5,493 nucleotides of DNA, from contig JAIDBM010000164.1 of assembly GCA_029056365.1 (NCBI GenBank), positions 1 to 5,493 of the forward strand, read 5' to 3'. The notes under the pieces were generated by a model, which saw only the letters and a list, made by a program, of their open reading frames with translations, did no database searches and was not told where the DNA came from. Below are positions 1 through 5,493 of this stretch, in pieces (position 1 is the first letter of the stretch; each line of letters begins with the position of its first letter). This stretch comes from Muribaculaceae bacterium (lineage in GTDB: Bacteria > Bacteroidota > Bacteroidia > Bacteroidales > Muribaculaceae). A program made the translations under genes and the position numbers.

Positions 1-364
1 CAATACTGCGTTCGGACGTTTTCTGAACGAAGACCGCATCAATAAGTTCTGTGACGACTGTATAAAATATCTCTGTGGCAAACTTGGTGTGCCCGCTCAT
101 GGAATTCTGTCGTTCGATCTCAAGGAGGACCGTAACGGCAATCTGAAAGTTACTGAGGTGAACATACGTCATATGGCTTATGCCGGAGTTATGGCTCATG
201 TCGGTTTCGACCTGATTGAAGATACAATAAGAATAATGGAAGATGGCAATGCCGACCGTGTGGAGCGTGCGCCTTACTTCCACTATGACAAGCCGTATAT
301 ATTCTTGCGGGATGTGGATGTCGAACCGATAATTCTCGAAGGCGAGAAGATTTTTGAAAACTGA
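1..364 (+). CDS. ATP-grasp domain protein, C-terminal part (5' end outside window)
   Basis: The first complete codon is at position 2 and 120 residues are readable before the TGA at 362-364. The fragment is the C-terminal end of an ATP-grasp fold. Residues 33-43 (HGILSFDLKED) are followed after a turn by residues 51-57 (TEVNIRH). In ATP-grasp enzymes this D...E-x-N arrangement (here D39, E52, N54) binds the Mg-ATP ions. The family joins a carboxylate to an amine, thiol or similar nucleophile through an acyl-phosphate. The EVN-x-R spacing recalls carbamoyl-phosphate-synthase-like ATP-grasp proteins, which in Bacteroidales often lie in surface-polysaccharide clusters, but the substrate cannot be told from this piece. 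A helix after the motif and a 30-residue tail without recognisable motifs close the protein. A start at GTG 89 would cut into the fold, so the gene surely begins left of the window. Two terminator-like hairpins lie downstream. Family is fairly sure; specific function unknown. Confidence 0.85.
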   Translation, partial: NTAFGRFLNEDRINKFCDDCIKYLCGKLGVPAHGILSFDLKEDRNGNLKVTEVNIRHMAYAGVMAHVGFDLIEDTIRIMEDGNADRVERAPYFHYDKPYIFLRDVDVEPIILEGEKIFEN

Positions 365-395
365 GGTTTTTCGACCAAATAACCATAGAACTATA

Positions 396-512
396 GATCT
401 CTGGTTCTTTGGTTCTCTGGTCCAATTTTAAGACCATAGAACTATAGGACTATAGAGATTTCCCTCTTGTTCTATAGTTCTTTGGTCTTTTTTTTGAGAC
501 TACAGGACTATA
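396..512 (+). repeat. Tandem A unit, copy 1 (117 bp)
   Basis: This unit runs from a GATCTCTGG to just before the next one at 513. It differs from copy 2 mainly by an extra 8-bp GGTTCTTT near its start, one extra T before AAGACC and one extra T in the T-run, which together explain the 10-bp length difference. It contains the inverted repeat 430-447 / 472-489. Confidence 0.85.
430..495 (+). terminator. Terminator-like hairpin with T8, downstream of the ATP-grasp gene
   Basis: Left arm 430-447 (AAGACCATAGAACTATAG) pairs with right arm 472-489 at 17 of 18 positions; the single mismatch is T437 opposite T482. The loop is 24 nt and contains a small AGAG/CTCT match. The right arm runs straight into a T8 tract (488-495), the layout of a rho-independent terminator read on the plus strand. 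The stem is AT-rich and long and the loop is larger than usual, so efficiency is uncertain. It lies 66 nt after the stop codon of the ATP-grasp gene and is suitably placed to end that transcript. Confidence 0.5.
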
Positions 513-619
513 GATCTCTGGTTCTCTGGTCCAATTTAAGACCATAGAACCATAGGACTATAGAGATTTCCCTCTTGTTCTATAGTTCTCTGGTCTTTTT
601 TTGAGACTACAGGACTATA
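513..619 (+). repeat. Tandem A unit, copy 2 (107 bp)
   Basis: This is a near-identical tandem copy of 396-512 without the extra GGTTCTTT. It contains the inverted repeat 538-555 / 580-597 followed by seven T. A third, truncated A start follows at 620-663 and is interrupted at a CTATAG by the first B module. Confidence 0.85.
538..602 (+). terminator. Second terminator-like hairpin with T7 (repeat copy)
   Basis: This is the copy of the preceding hairpin in the second A unit. Left arm 538-555 pairs with 580-597, with two mismatches because the left arm reads GAACCATAG where copy 1 has GAACTATAG. It is followed by T7 (596-602). If real, it is a back-up terminator in tandem with the first. Confidence 0.45.
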
Positions 620-663
620 GATCTTTGGTTCTCTGGTCCAATTTTAAGACCATAGAACTATAG

Positions 664-774
664 TCTAAAAATTGTGTATGGGTGTGTGTTTATTACCCTG
701 GTTCTTAGGACCGTGCAAGTCGTCGGCGGGGTCGCCGACGTTACTCATTTTTCCGGGCTAAAGAACGAGAGAAA
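664..774 (+). repeat. B module copy 1, with GC-rich hairpin
   Basis: This 111-bp module is repeated at 841-951 with 8 substitutions and no gaps. Its core is a perfect 8-bp stem with a GGGT loop at 721-740 (CGTCGGCG, loop, CGCCGACG). Around it, GTTCTTAG (701-708) can pair with CTAAAGAAC (758-766) with one bulged A, enclosing the core hairpin. Alternatively GGTTC can fold locally with GGACC across a TTA loop (700-712), using one G-U pair. The GC-rich module contrasts with the AT-rich words around it. It resembles no RNA family I recognise. It may be a structured transcript element, a REP-like palindromic repeat or a tiny non-autonomous mobile element. Confidence 0.7.
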
Positions 775-840
775 GACTATAGAACCATAGTGTTATAGAT
801 CTCTGGTACTCTGGTCAATTTTAAGGCCATAGAACTATAG

Positions 841-951
841 TCTAAAAAAAGTGCATGGGTGTGTATCTATTACCCTGGTTCTTAGAACCGTGCAAGTCGT
901 CGGCGGGGTCGCCGACGTTACTCATTTTTCGGGACTAAAGAACGAGAGAAA
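841..951 (+). repeat. B module copy 2, with GC-rich hairpin
   Basis: This is the second copy of the 111-bp module at 664-774. The 20-nt core hairpin (898-917) is identical to that of copy 1. The outer pairing GTTCTTAG (878-885) with CTAAAGAAC (935-943) is also kept. The local hairpin GGTTC-TTA-GAACC (877-889) is a perfect 5-bp stem here, where copy 1 has a G-U pair. The differences from copy 1 lie outside the core stem. Confidence 0.7.
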
Positions 952-1040
952 ATCTATAGAACTATAGATCTTTGGTTCTCTGGTACTCTGGTCTTTTTTT
1001 GAGACTATAGGACTATAGATTTCAGGTTCATCGATTTTGC

Positions 1041-1071
1041 AGAGGTTGTGTCATGAAATGGCGCAACCTCT
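1041..1071 (+). other. 14-bp hairpin upstream of the large gene
   Basis: Left arm 1041-1054 (AGAGGTTGTGTCAT) pairs with right arm 1058-1071 over 14 consecutive positions around a GAA triloop. Two of the pairs are G-U wobbles. On the minus strand these would be A-C mismatches, so the fold favours a plus-strand RNA, although the asymmetry is small. No T-run follows, so it is not a classical terminator. It is not part of the CTATAG array. It lies 55 nt before ATG 1126 and upstream of the predicted promoter, so it would be in the leader only if transcription started further upstream. It could instead be a protein-binding dyad. Confidence 0.5.
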
Positions 1072-1072
1072 T

Positions 1073-1101
1073 CGTATGTATGGGTACCCGGTTGCGTATG
1101 T
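1073..1101. promoter_or_regulatory. CGTATGT direct repeat around the -33 region
   Basis: CGTATGT occurs at 1073-1079 and again at 1095-1101, a 22-bp period or about two helical turns, with the perfect 8-bp palindrome GGGTACCC (1082-1089) between them. The second copy starts immediately after the predicted -33 TTG. This geometry would suit an operator, but the words are short and could be chance. Confidence 0.2.
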
Positions 1102-1122
1102 TTGACAGATTGAGTAAATTTG
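1092..1122 (+). promoter_or_regulatory. Bacteroidetes-type promoter for the large gene
   Basis: TAAATTTG at 1115-1122 fits the Bacteroidetes -7 consensus TAnnTTTG exactly. A TTG at 1092-1094 sits 20 nt upstream, the expected distance for the -33 element; a TTTG at 1101-1104 is too close. Transcription would start around 1126-1130. That falls on the first ATG and leaves little or no leader for a start at 1126, and about 11-15 nt for the start at 1141. Confidence 0.55.
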
Positions 1123-1125
1123 CAT

Positions 1126-4100
1126 ATGAGCATTACGACTATGAAAGGCAATATCTATCCGGACGGTATCGGCGATGAGGTGTTCTCGGTGAATCTGAGA
1201 GCATATATGAAGCCGCCGAAGACTTATGATATGTTGATTAGGAATCATTTCGAGGCTGAGGCTGGTACGACTAAGGAGTATGAAGGCAGGGAGCTGTTCG
1301 AACTGATTCAGAATGCCGATGACGCCGGCGCGGATACGCTTGTTATTTCTCTGAAGGATAATGTGCTGACCGTTGCGAATAATGGCGGCAGACCGTTTAC
1401 TACCGATGGTTATGGATCGATTATGCGCGACAAGCAGAGCACAAAGGATGATGAGAAGTATATCGGATGCAAGGGCCTCGGATTCAGAGCGGTGCTTAAC
1501 TGGGCTTCTTCAATAGCGGTGAGAAGTCTTGCGTGCCCGGGTGCCGATTTCGGCTATGAGTGCGTTTTTTCGCAGGATATCGCGCTAAGAAAGTACGAGG
1601 AGATTAGACTGAGCTGGGGAACAATTCCTGACGAGGTGGACGAGATTCTTGCAAGAGTCGCCCGGAAGTTCTCGCGTCCGGCTCCTATTGCAATTCTTGC
1701 CATACCGGAGGTGGGTGAATGGAATCCGTCTGCCGGAGTGACTACCGAGATTGAGCTTGTGGTAAAGAACGATTATGTCGGGAAGGTAAGAAATAGTCTG
1801 CGTGATCTGATTGACTCTGAATTCATTTTGTTTCTGCATTCTCTGAAGTCAATACGCATTGAGGTGGACGGAGAGGTAAGCGAAATGGTGCTGGAAAAGC
1901 GAAACGAGCATGAGTATGATATCTGCCTCACCTCTCCGGCAGGCGGCAGGGCATGCAGAAGGTGGGTGGTTGAAAAAATTGAAGACGGCAGGATTTCGGT
2001 GGCGGCGGCGAGAATGCTTGCTTCGCCGGACGGATGTCGCACGCGGCGGGAATATTTTTTCCATTCTTTTTTTCCAACAAAAATCCGCCTGGGCTACGGC
2101 TGTCTGTTTCATGCTACAGTGGAACTGGACAATAGCCGGAACCATATTCTGTCGACTCCGCAGCGTGTATTCGAGCTACTGGGTAAGGCGGTGCGGCAGC
2201 TTGTGGAACGATTCAAGAAATTGAATCAGCGCATCCTCACATGGGATGCGTATGATATACTTTACTGTCCGTACGGCAGGAGAGGACTTGATGCCTCTCT
2301 TTACGGCTTCGCTGACATGCTGGACAGGATGAGGGAACAGCTGATGGTGGTGCCTGCATTTACCGGACGCTACGAATATGCCGCAGATGCATTTGTGGTG
2401 TCTGAGGCGTTTTCGAAGTTTGTGGCCGGTCTTGGAAATGATGCTTTGGAGCTGTCGGACACGGTTCTTCCCGGTTTTTCAACGGTCGGGATGGAAATGA
2501 GTTCCTGCAGCCGCTTGCAATCGGTTATAAACGCTTATGCCGGGAATAGTATCGATGCCGGGCGTCGGGCGGAGCTGATAGCGATTCTGGCCCGTGATGT
2601 CAGCTGTTTTGAAAGTGTGAAGTTCAATCTGCTTACCGACAACAATGGAGTTGCGCTGAAAACAAGGGGATATCTGATGGCCGGACGAAAGGATTCTCTC
2701 CCGGGCATACTTAAACTGGAAATTGTTGATTATGCTTTGAGCGATATGCTGCTTGAGAAGCTCAAGCCGGAATATGACAGAGAAGACCCGTCGGAAAAGG
2801 TGCCCGAGCGCAGGCTTGCGAGATATCTCACAAAAACGGTGGATGTCGGATATACCGATTTCAACGAAATTAAAGCAAATCTTGTTTCGGCATCGAAGTC
2901 GTCGCGGAGTATTGACGATGAGATAGAGTTTGTAAAGTATTTATTTCAACAATATACCGATTGCCGGAAGAATAACAAAATGTTTTTTGCGCCCGACCAG
3001 ATGGTATGGCTGCTGGACAAGGAGGGAAAACCCCGTCAGGCCTGTAACCTCATTATAGGGCAGACGGCGGGCGCATGGGCACCCCTTGTGACTGACTGGA
3101 CGGTATATCTTGCCGATGGAGATGCCGACGAGGTGTATTCGTTCCTTACCGATGGTCTCGGCATGGCTGTAAAGATTCCCATGATTATGAAGGACTGGGG
3201 AGATATGACCGATTATATCGCCTATTCTCTGGGTAGTGATTATATAGGGTGCTGCAGGCGGGAGCAGGTAAAGAATCATAAGGAGGCCGCTTCGAGAATG
3301 GCACTTGTTGCTGATGATAAATTCATAGATGAGATTTCTGACGATAGTCTGATTGATTTTCTGATAGAGGATAAGCGGGCATACGGGGCCGTTGTGCCTT
3401 CGGGTGGTTTCCGGCTGTACTGGTTTTACCGCTCCATAGGGTCGAGTGATGTGGCTTTCTCTCCGGCGGCATATTGTCTGAAAGGCCGGCTCGGTGGCCT
3501 GGGTGGATTTCTGATTCAGACTGGTGAATGGCTGGGCGAGAGTATCTGCGATCTGCGAAGACTCAAGTCGCCGGAAGCGGTGGAGAAGTTCAAGGACCTC
3601 GCACGACTGTATGGTGCCAGAGAGAGTGTGAAAGAGATTCCCACCGATATGATATACAGCATGATAGAGCGGGTGGAATTGAACGGACACAAGGAACGTT
3701 ACCAGCAGTTCAAGGATATTCTCGCCGACAGAATGGAGTCGGGTGAGAGTCTTGTTCCCCCGGTCGGCATGAAGTTGTGGTGTAGAAAGGGCGATAGCCT
3801 TGAAAAAGTAAAAGCCGGTGAATGCTATTATTGCAACGACCGGGCGCCTGAGGCCGTTATGGCCCGTATTCATGTGTTCGACATAGGCAATCGCGAGGGA
3901 GAGGATGTGGTGTCGAAAGTCTTCGGGGTGAGGAAATTCAATGATATTACTATTGTTGTCGACAGCGGAAATACAGTTGTTCACAAAGGAATGACTGAAA
4001 GTATAAACCGACTTGTGTACTGTCGCCGTAAGGCCATAATGCTTGAGCGTTGTGCAGGCATCCGGTTGTCGGCTTCCCGGCAGTCACAGTTGCAGGCTCA

Positions 4101-5406
4101 GTGGAGTGTGCTTTCGCGCCTTGACCTGTCGGTGTGTTCCGAGCTTGTTTATCATGCCGATCCTGGTGGAGCGCAGATGGCGTTCAACCATTGTCTTGGA
4201 ACCAATGAGTTTGTGTCCGACAGTGACGGACGGTTCTGGCTCAGACTTGATAATTGCAATATAGAGCGGAATTGTGATGCCGTTGAGAGTGTGGCTCTGA
4301 TATTGTGCAATCTGTTCAGAATTGACGGACGTAAATGGGTGAATAAGTTTTATTTCATTCTGAAATCGGATGTAGAGGACCTTGAATTCAGAATCGCCAA
4401 TGATTACTCCGAATCGTATATCCGGGAAATAGAACATGTGATGAGCGGTGAGGCGATCGAGCCTGCGGTGGTGCCGGAGCCTCGGATTCGCTTTGACGAT
4501 CTGCCCTCTGATGTGGTGTACCGTATCCAGTGTCTGTATGTGAATCGGTGGCACGGGGAATGTAGTGCCAATATGGCGGAGCAGCCAAGCTATTTTTCTG
4601 AAATAGAGTCGGTGGAAGCTGCTGCGAAAAGAGACTGCGAGATGTTTTTTAATTCTTTGCCGGTCGATTCCATGACTGTTTCCGAAATAGGACAGGCGAT
4701 GATGGCTCATTTCGGAGACGGAGAGGAACTTCCGATGACTCGTCCGAAGGTGTGTGATGACTACATGCCATGGATAAAGCGCAATTTCGTCAGCACATTC
4801 GAGGTGCAGCAATATCCGCGAATCCATTCACTCACATTCTTCCCCGGCAATATGGATGAGATAGAGCGTATGTGGGAAGAAGAGAATAGCAGGCCTTGCG
4901 GTGCGGAAGGAGACGATGAGGCTGAGCGCGGCAAAAGTGTTGATGTGTTCGAACTTATATCAGACGGGGTGCTTGAAAAGCTGGATGAATCGGATGGAAG
5001 TAAGTCGGAGGTGCGTTCGGGGAATAATCCACACAGACGGCAGCGGAAGGCAGGTGGAACACGCACTGCGGTGGAGGCCGAGAAAATGGTGTTTGATTCT
5101 CTTTCAAAGAAAGGTTTTTCGGTAATCAAGCGTTCGAGTGCTCTCGACGCCAACACTCGCGATGTATACCATTACGACATGGAATATACCGACAATGCCG
5201 GGCGCACGCACTATGTGGAGGTAAAGAGTACGTCCGATGGTGTGCTACATTTTTCGGAGCATGAGTATGGCTTTGCCCGTAGGCACAAGGAGTCATACGA
5301 CTTGTATGTGGTTTATAACAACGCCATTTATGTGTTTCTCAAGGCTTTTGGCGAGCTTGAGTCGAAGGCTACCGCTGAGAGTTATAAAATCAGGATTCTG
5401 GGTTAG
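1126..5406 (+). CDS. NO VEIN-like protein: Hsp90/sacsin-type ATPase plus DUF3883 (NOV_C) nuclease-like domain
   Basis: This protein of about 1426 aa (numbered from ATG 1126) is probably cytoplasmic; I see no signal peptide or membrane segment. Residues about 36-125 carry the Bergerat ATP-binding motifs of Hsp90/sacsin proteins: N-box ELIQNADDA (E59, N63, D66), NNGG (85-88) at the DxGxG position, and GCKGLGF (114-120). The middle, about 130-1230, matches no domain I recognise. A charged linker, acidic then basic (about 1235-1312), leads to a C-terminal DUF3883/NOV_C domain with helix E1317/E1319, D1351 and E1365-V-K1367, a complete PD-(D/E)xK signature. This order is that of plant NO VEIN. Inference: ATP-controlled nuclease, possibly in anti-phage defence; no partner genes are visible. 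Start is uncertain: an in-frame TTG at 1120 lies inside the promoter box, and ATG 1141 or 1207 would also keep the ATPase intact. No clear Shine-Dalgarno precedes any, which is usual in Bacteroidetes. Domains are confident, function is not. Confidence 0.9.
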   Translation: MSITTMKGNIYPDGIGDEVFSVNLRAYMKPPKTYDMLIRNHFEAEAGTTKEYEGRELFELIQNADDAGADTLVISLKDNVLTVANNGGRPFTTDGYGSIMRDKQSTKDDEKYIGCKGLGFRAVLNWASSIAVRSLACPGADFGYECVFSQDIALRKYEEIRLSWGTIPDEVDEILARVARKFSRPAPIAILAIPEVGEWNPSAGVTTEIELVVKNDYVGKVRNSLRDLIDSEFILFLHSLKSIRIEVDGEVSEMVLEKRNEHEYDICLTSPAGGRACRRWVVEKIEDGRISVAAARMLASPDGCRTRREYFFHSFFPTKIRLGYGCLFHATVELDNSRNHILSTPQRVFELLGKAVRQLVERFKKLNQRILTWDAYDILYCPYGRRGLDASLYGFADMLDRMREQLMVVPAFTGRYEYAADAFVVSEAFSKFVAGLGNDALELSDTVLPGFSTVGMEMSSCSRLQSVINAYAGNSIDAGRRAELIAILARDVSCFESVKFNLLTDNNGVALKTRGYLMAGRKDSLPGILKLEIVDYALSDMLLEKLKPEYDREDPSEKVPERRLARYLTKTVDVGYTDFNEIKANLVSASKSSRSIDDEIEFVKYLFQQYTDCRKNNKMFFAPDQMVWLLDKEGKPRQACNLIIGQTAGAWAPLVTDWTVYLADGDADEVYSFLTDGLGMAVKIPMIMKDWGDMTDYIAYSLGSDYIGCCRREQVKNHKEAASRMALVADDKFIDEISDDSLIDFLIEDKRAYGAVVPSGGFRLYWFYRSIGSSDVAFSPAAYCLKGRLGGLGGFLIQTGEWLGESICDLRRLKSPEAVEKFKDLARLYGARESVKEIPTDMIYSMIERVELNGHKERYQQFKDILADRMESGESLVPPVGMKLWCRKGDSLEKVKAGECYYCNDRAPEAVMARIHVFDIGNREGEDVVSKVFGVRKFNDITIVVDSGNTVVHKGMTESINRLVYCRRKAIMLERCAGIRLSASRQSQLQAQWSVLSRLDLSVCSELVYHADPGGAQMAFNHCLGTNEFVSDSDGRFWLRLDNCNIERNCDAVESVALILCNLFRIDGRKWVNKFYFILKSDVEDLEFRIANDYSESYIREIEHVMSGEAIEPAVVPEPRIRFDDLPSDVVYRIQCLYVNRWHGECSANMAEQPSYFSEIESVEAAAKRDCEMFFNSLPVDSMTVSEIGQAMMAHFGDGEELPMTRPKVCDDYMPWIKRNFVSTFEVQQYPRIHSLTFFPGNMDEIERMWEEENSRPCGAEGDDEAERGKSVDVFELISDGVLEKLDESDGSKSEVRSGNNPHRRQRKAGGTRTAVEAEKMVFDSLSKKGFSVIKRSSALDANTRDVYHYDMEYTDNAGRTHYVEVKSTSDGVLHFSEHEYGFARRHKESYDLYVVYNNAIYVFLKAFGELESKATAESYKIRILG

Positions 5407-5445
5407 CGATGGTTCGGCAAGGAGATAAACAAAATTCTTGAATGA

Positions 5446-5480
5446 TTTGTTTCTAATATTGGAAACTTTTATTAATTTTG
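5446..5480 (+). promoter_or_regulatory. Possible promoter for a gene at or beyond the right edge
   Basis: TAATTTTG at 5473-5480 fits the Bacteroidetes -7 box TAnnTTTG. The best -33 candidate, TTTG at 5446-5449, is 23 nt away, slightly longer than usual; a TTG at 5459-5461 is too close. An ATG at 5489-5491 follows 8 nt after the box and may start the next gene, but only one further partial codon is visible. The product cannot be told. Confidence 0.4.
5449..5470 (+). other. Palindrome after the large gene: operator or weak terminator
   Basis: GTTTCTAATATTGGAAAC (5449-5466) is an 18-bp dyad, symmetric at 8 of 9 positions, the exception being a T-G pair. It lies between the -33 and -7 candidates of the downstream promoter, where a repressor could bind. 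It is also followed by TTTT (5467-5470) and could be a weak AT-rich terminator for the large gene, which otherwise has none in the 87-bp gap. The sequence does not decide between the two. Confidence 0.3.
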
Positions 5481-5493
5481 CGAACGATATGAC

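Larger units (their letters stand above)
620..966 (+). repeat. Tandem composite A+B units (178 bp and 169 bp)
   Basis: Two consecutive composites occupy 620-797 and 798-966. Each starts with the GATCT(C/T)TGG part of an A unit, breaks off after CTATAG (at 663 and 840), continues with a B module, and ends in CTATAG-type words leading to the next GATCT. The 9-bp length difference lies in the junction after B (copy 1 has an extra CCATAG-type word). A last partial A unit starts at 967. Confidence 0.8.
383..1018. repeat. CTATAG-word intergenic repeat array
   Basis: This gene-free stretch between the two coding regions is built from two complementary words. One is of the form GACCATAGAACTATAG; the other is its near reverse complement, CTATAG followed by TTCTCTGGTC. 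The palindromic hexamer CTATAG occurs 15 times between 391 and 1018 (first at 391, last at 1013). The words are arranged as tandem A units (396-619), tandem A+B composites (620-966) and a final partial A unit (967-1018). No reading frame of note crosses the stretch. Length variants between copies (an extra GGTTCTTT in the first unit, T-run changes) point to slippage or unequal recombination. I associate similar repeats with Muribaculaceae genomes but cannot verify this here. Function is unknown; transcription termination is the best-supported role for part of it. Confidence 0.85.

Noticed and set aside
383..1018. CRISPR array
   Set aside because: The repeats are long, contiguous and of unequal length, with no regular 30-40 bp unique spacers and no cas genes in the window.
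1031..1039. CGATTTTGC as an alternative -7 promoter box upstream of the hairpin
   Set aside because: It matches only the TTTG half of TAnnTTTG and lacks the TA; no convincing -33 element was found at the right distance.
365..1119. tRNA, rRNA or transposase remnant in the long gap
   Set aside because: I found no cloverleaf, no rRNA-like stretch and no transposase-like frame; the gap is accounted for by the repeat array, the 14-bp hairpin and the promoter.
2055..2073. T6 and T7 tracts inside the large gene as a phase-variation or frameshift site
   Set aside because: The reading frame is open through both tracts (EYFFHSFFPTK), the runs are short, and nothing suggests a functional product after slippage into the overlapping +1 frame.
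2941..3984. 347-codon open frame on the minus strand inside the large gene
   Set aside because: It lies wholly antisense to a gene with recognisable domains at both ends, and its translation shows no motif or plausible composition. It is a by-product of the codon bias of the plus-strand gene.
4084..4827. 247-codon open frame on the minus strand
   Set aside because: Same reasoning: antisense to the large gene, no recognisable domain, His-rich composition typical of a shadow frame.

Overview
The window looks like chromosomal DNA of a Bacteroidales bacterium, plausibly from the gut Muribaculaceae. Two things suggest this. Promoter-like TAnnTTTG boxes precede the large gene and the right edge. 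The only long intergenic gap is packed with CTATAG-type words of a kind I associate with that family. The family-level placement is an impression; no marker gene is present.

Layout: (1) 1-364 is the 3' end of a plus-strand gene for an ATP-grasp enzyme, with the D...E-x-N metal-binding end of the fold visible. (2) 365-1119 is a gene-free stretch of about 755 bp built from nested repeats. There are two tandem copies of an A unit (117 and 107 bp), each carrying a long inverted repeat that ends in a T-run like an intrinsic terminator. Two tandem copies of a composite A+B unit (178 and 169 bp) follow. The B part (111 bp, 8 differences between copies) holds an identical 20-nt GC-rich hairpin. The gap closes with a separate 14-bp hairpin and a Bacteroidetes-type promoter. 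(3) 1126-5406 is one very large plus-strand gene (about 1426 aa). It has an N-terminal Hsp90/sacsin-type (Bergerat fold) ATPase domain, a long unrecognised middle, and a C-terminal DUF3883/NOV_C domain with an intact PD-(D/E)xK nuclease-like signature. (4) 5407-5493 is a short gap with a palindrome and a second promoter-like box, probably serving a gene that starts at or beyond the right edge.

The two coding regions are co-directional but probably not one operon, because terminator-like hairpins and a fresh promoter separate them. The large gene is the most interesting item. It joins an ATP-driven conformational module to a probable nuclease in one chain, the domain plan of the plant protein NO VEIN, and it is a candidate single-gene defence or DNA-processing protein. 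No partner genes are visible, so that role is inference.
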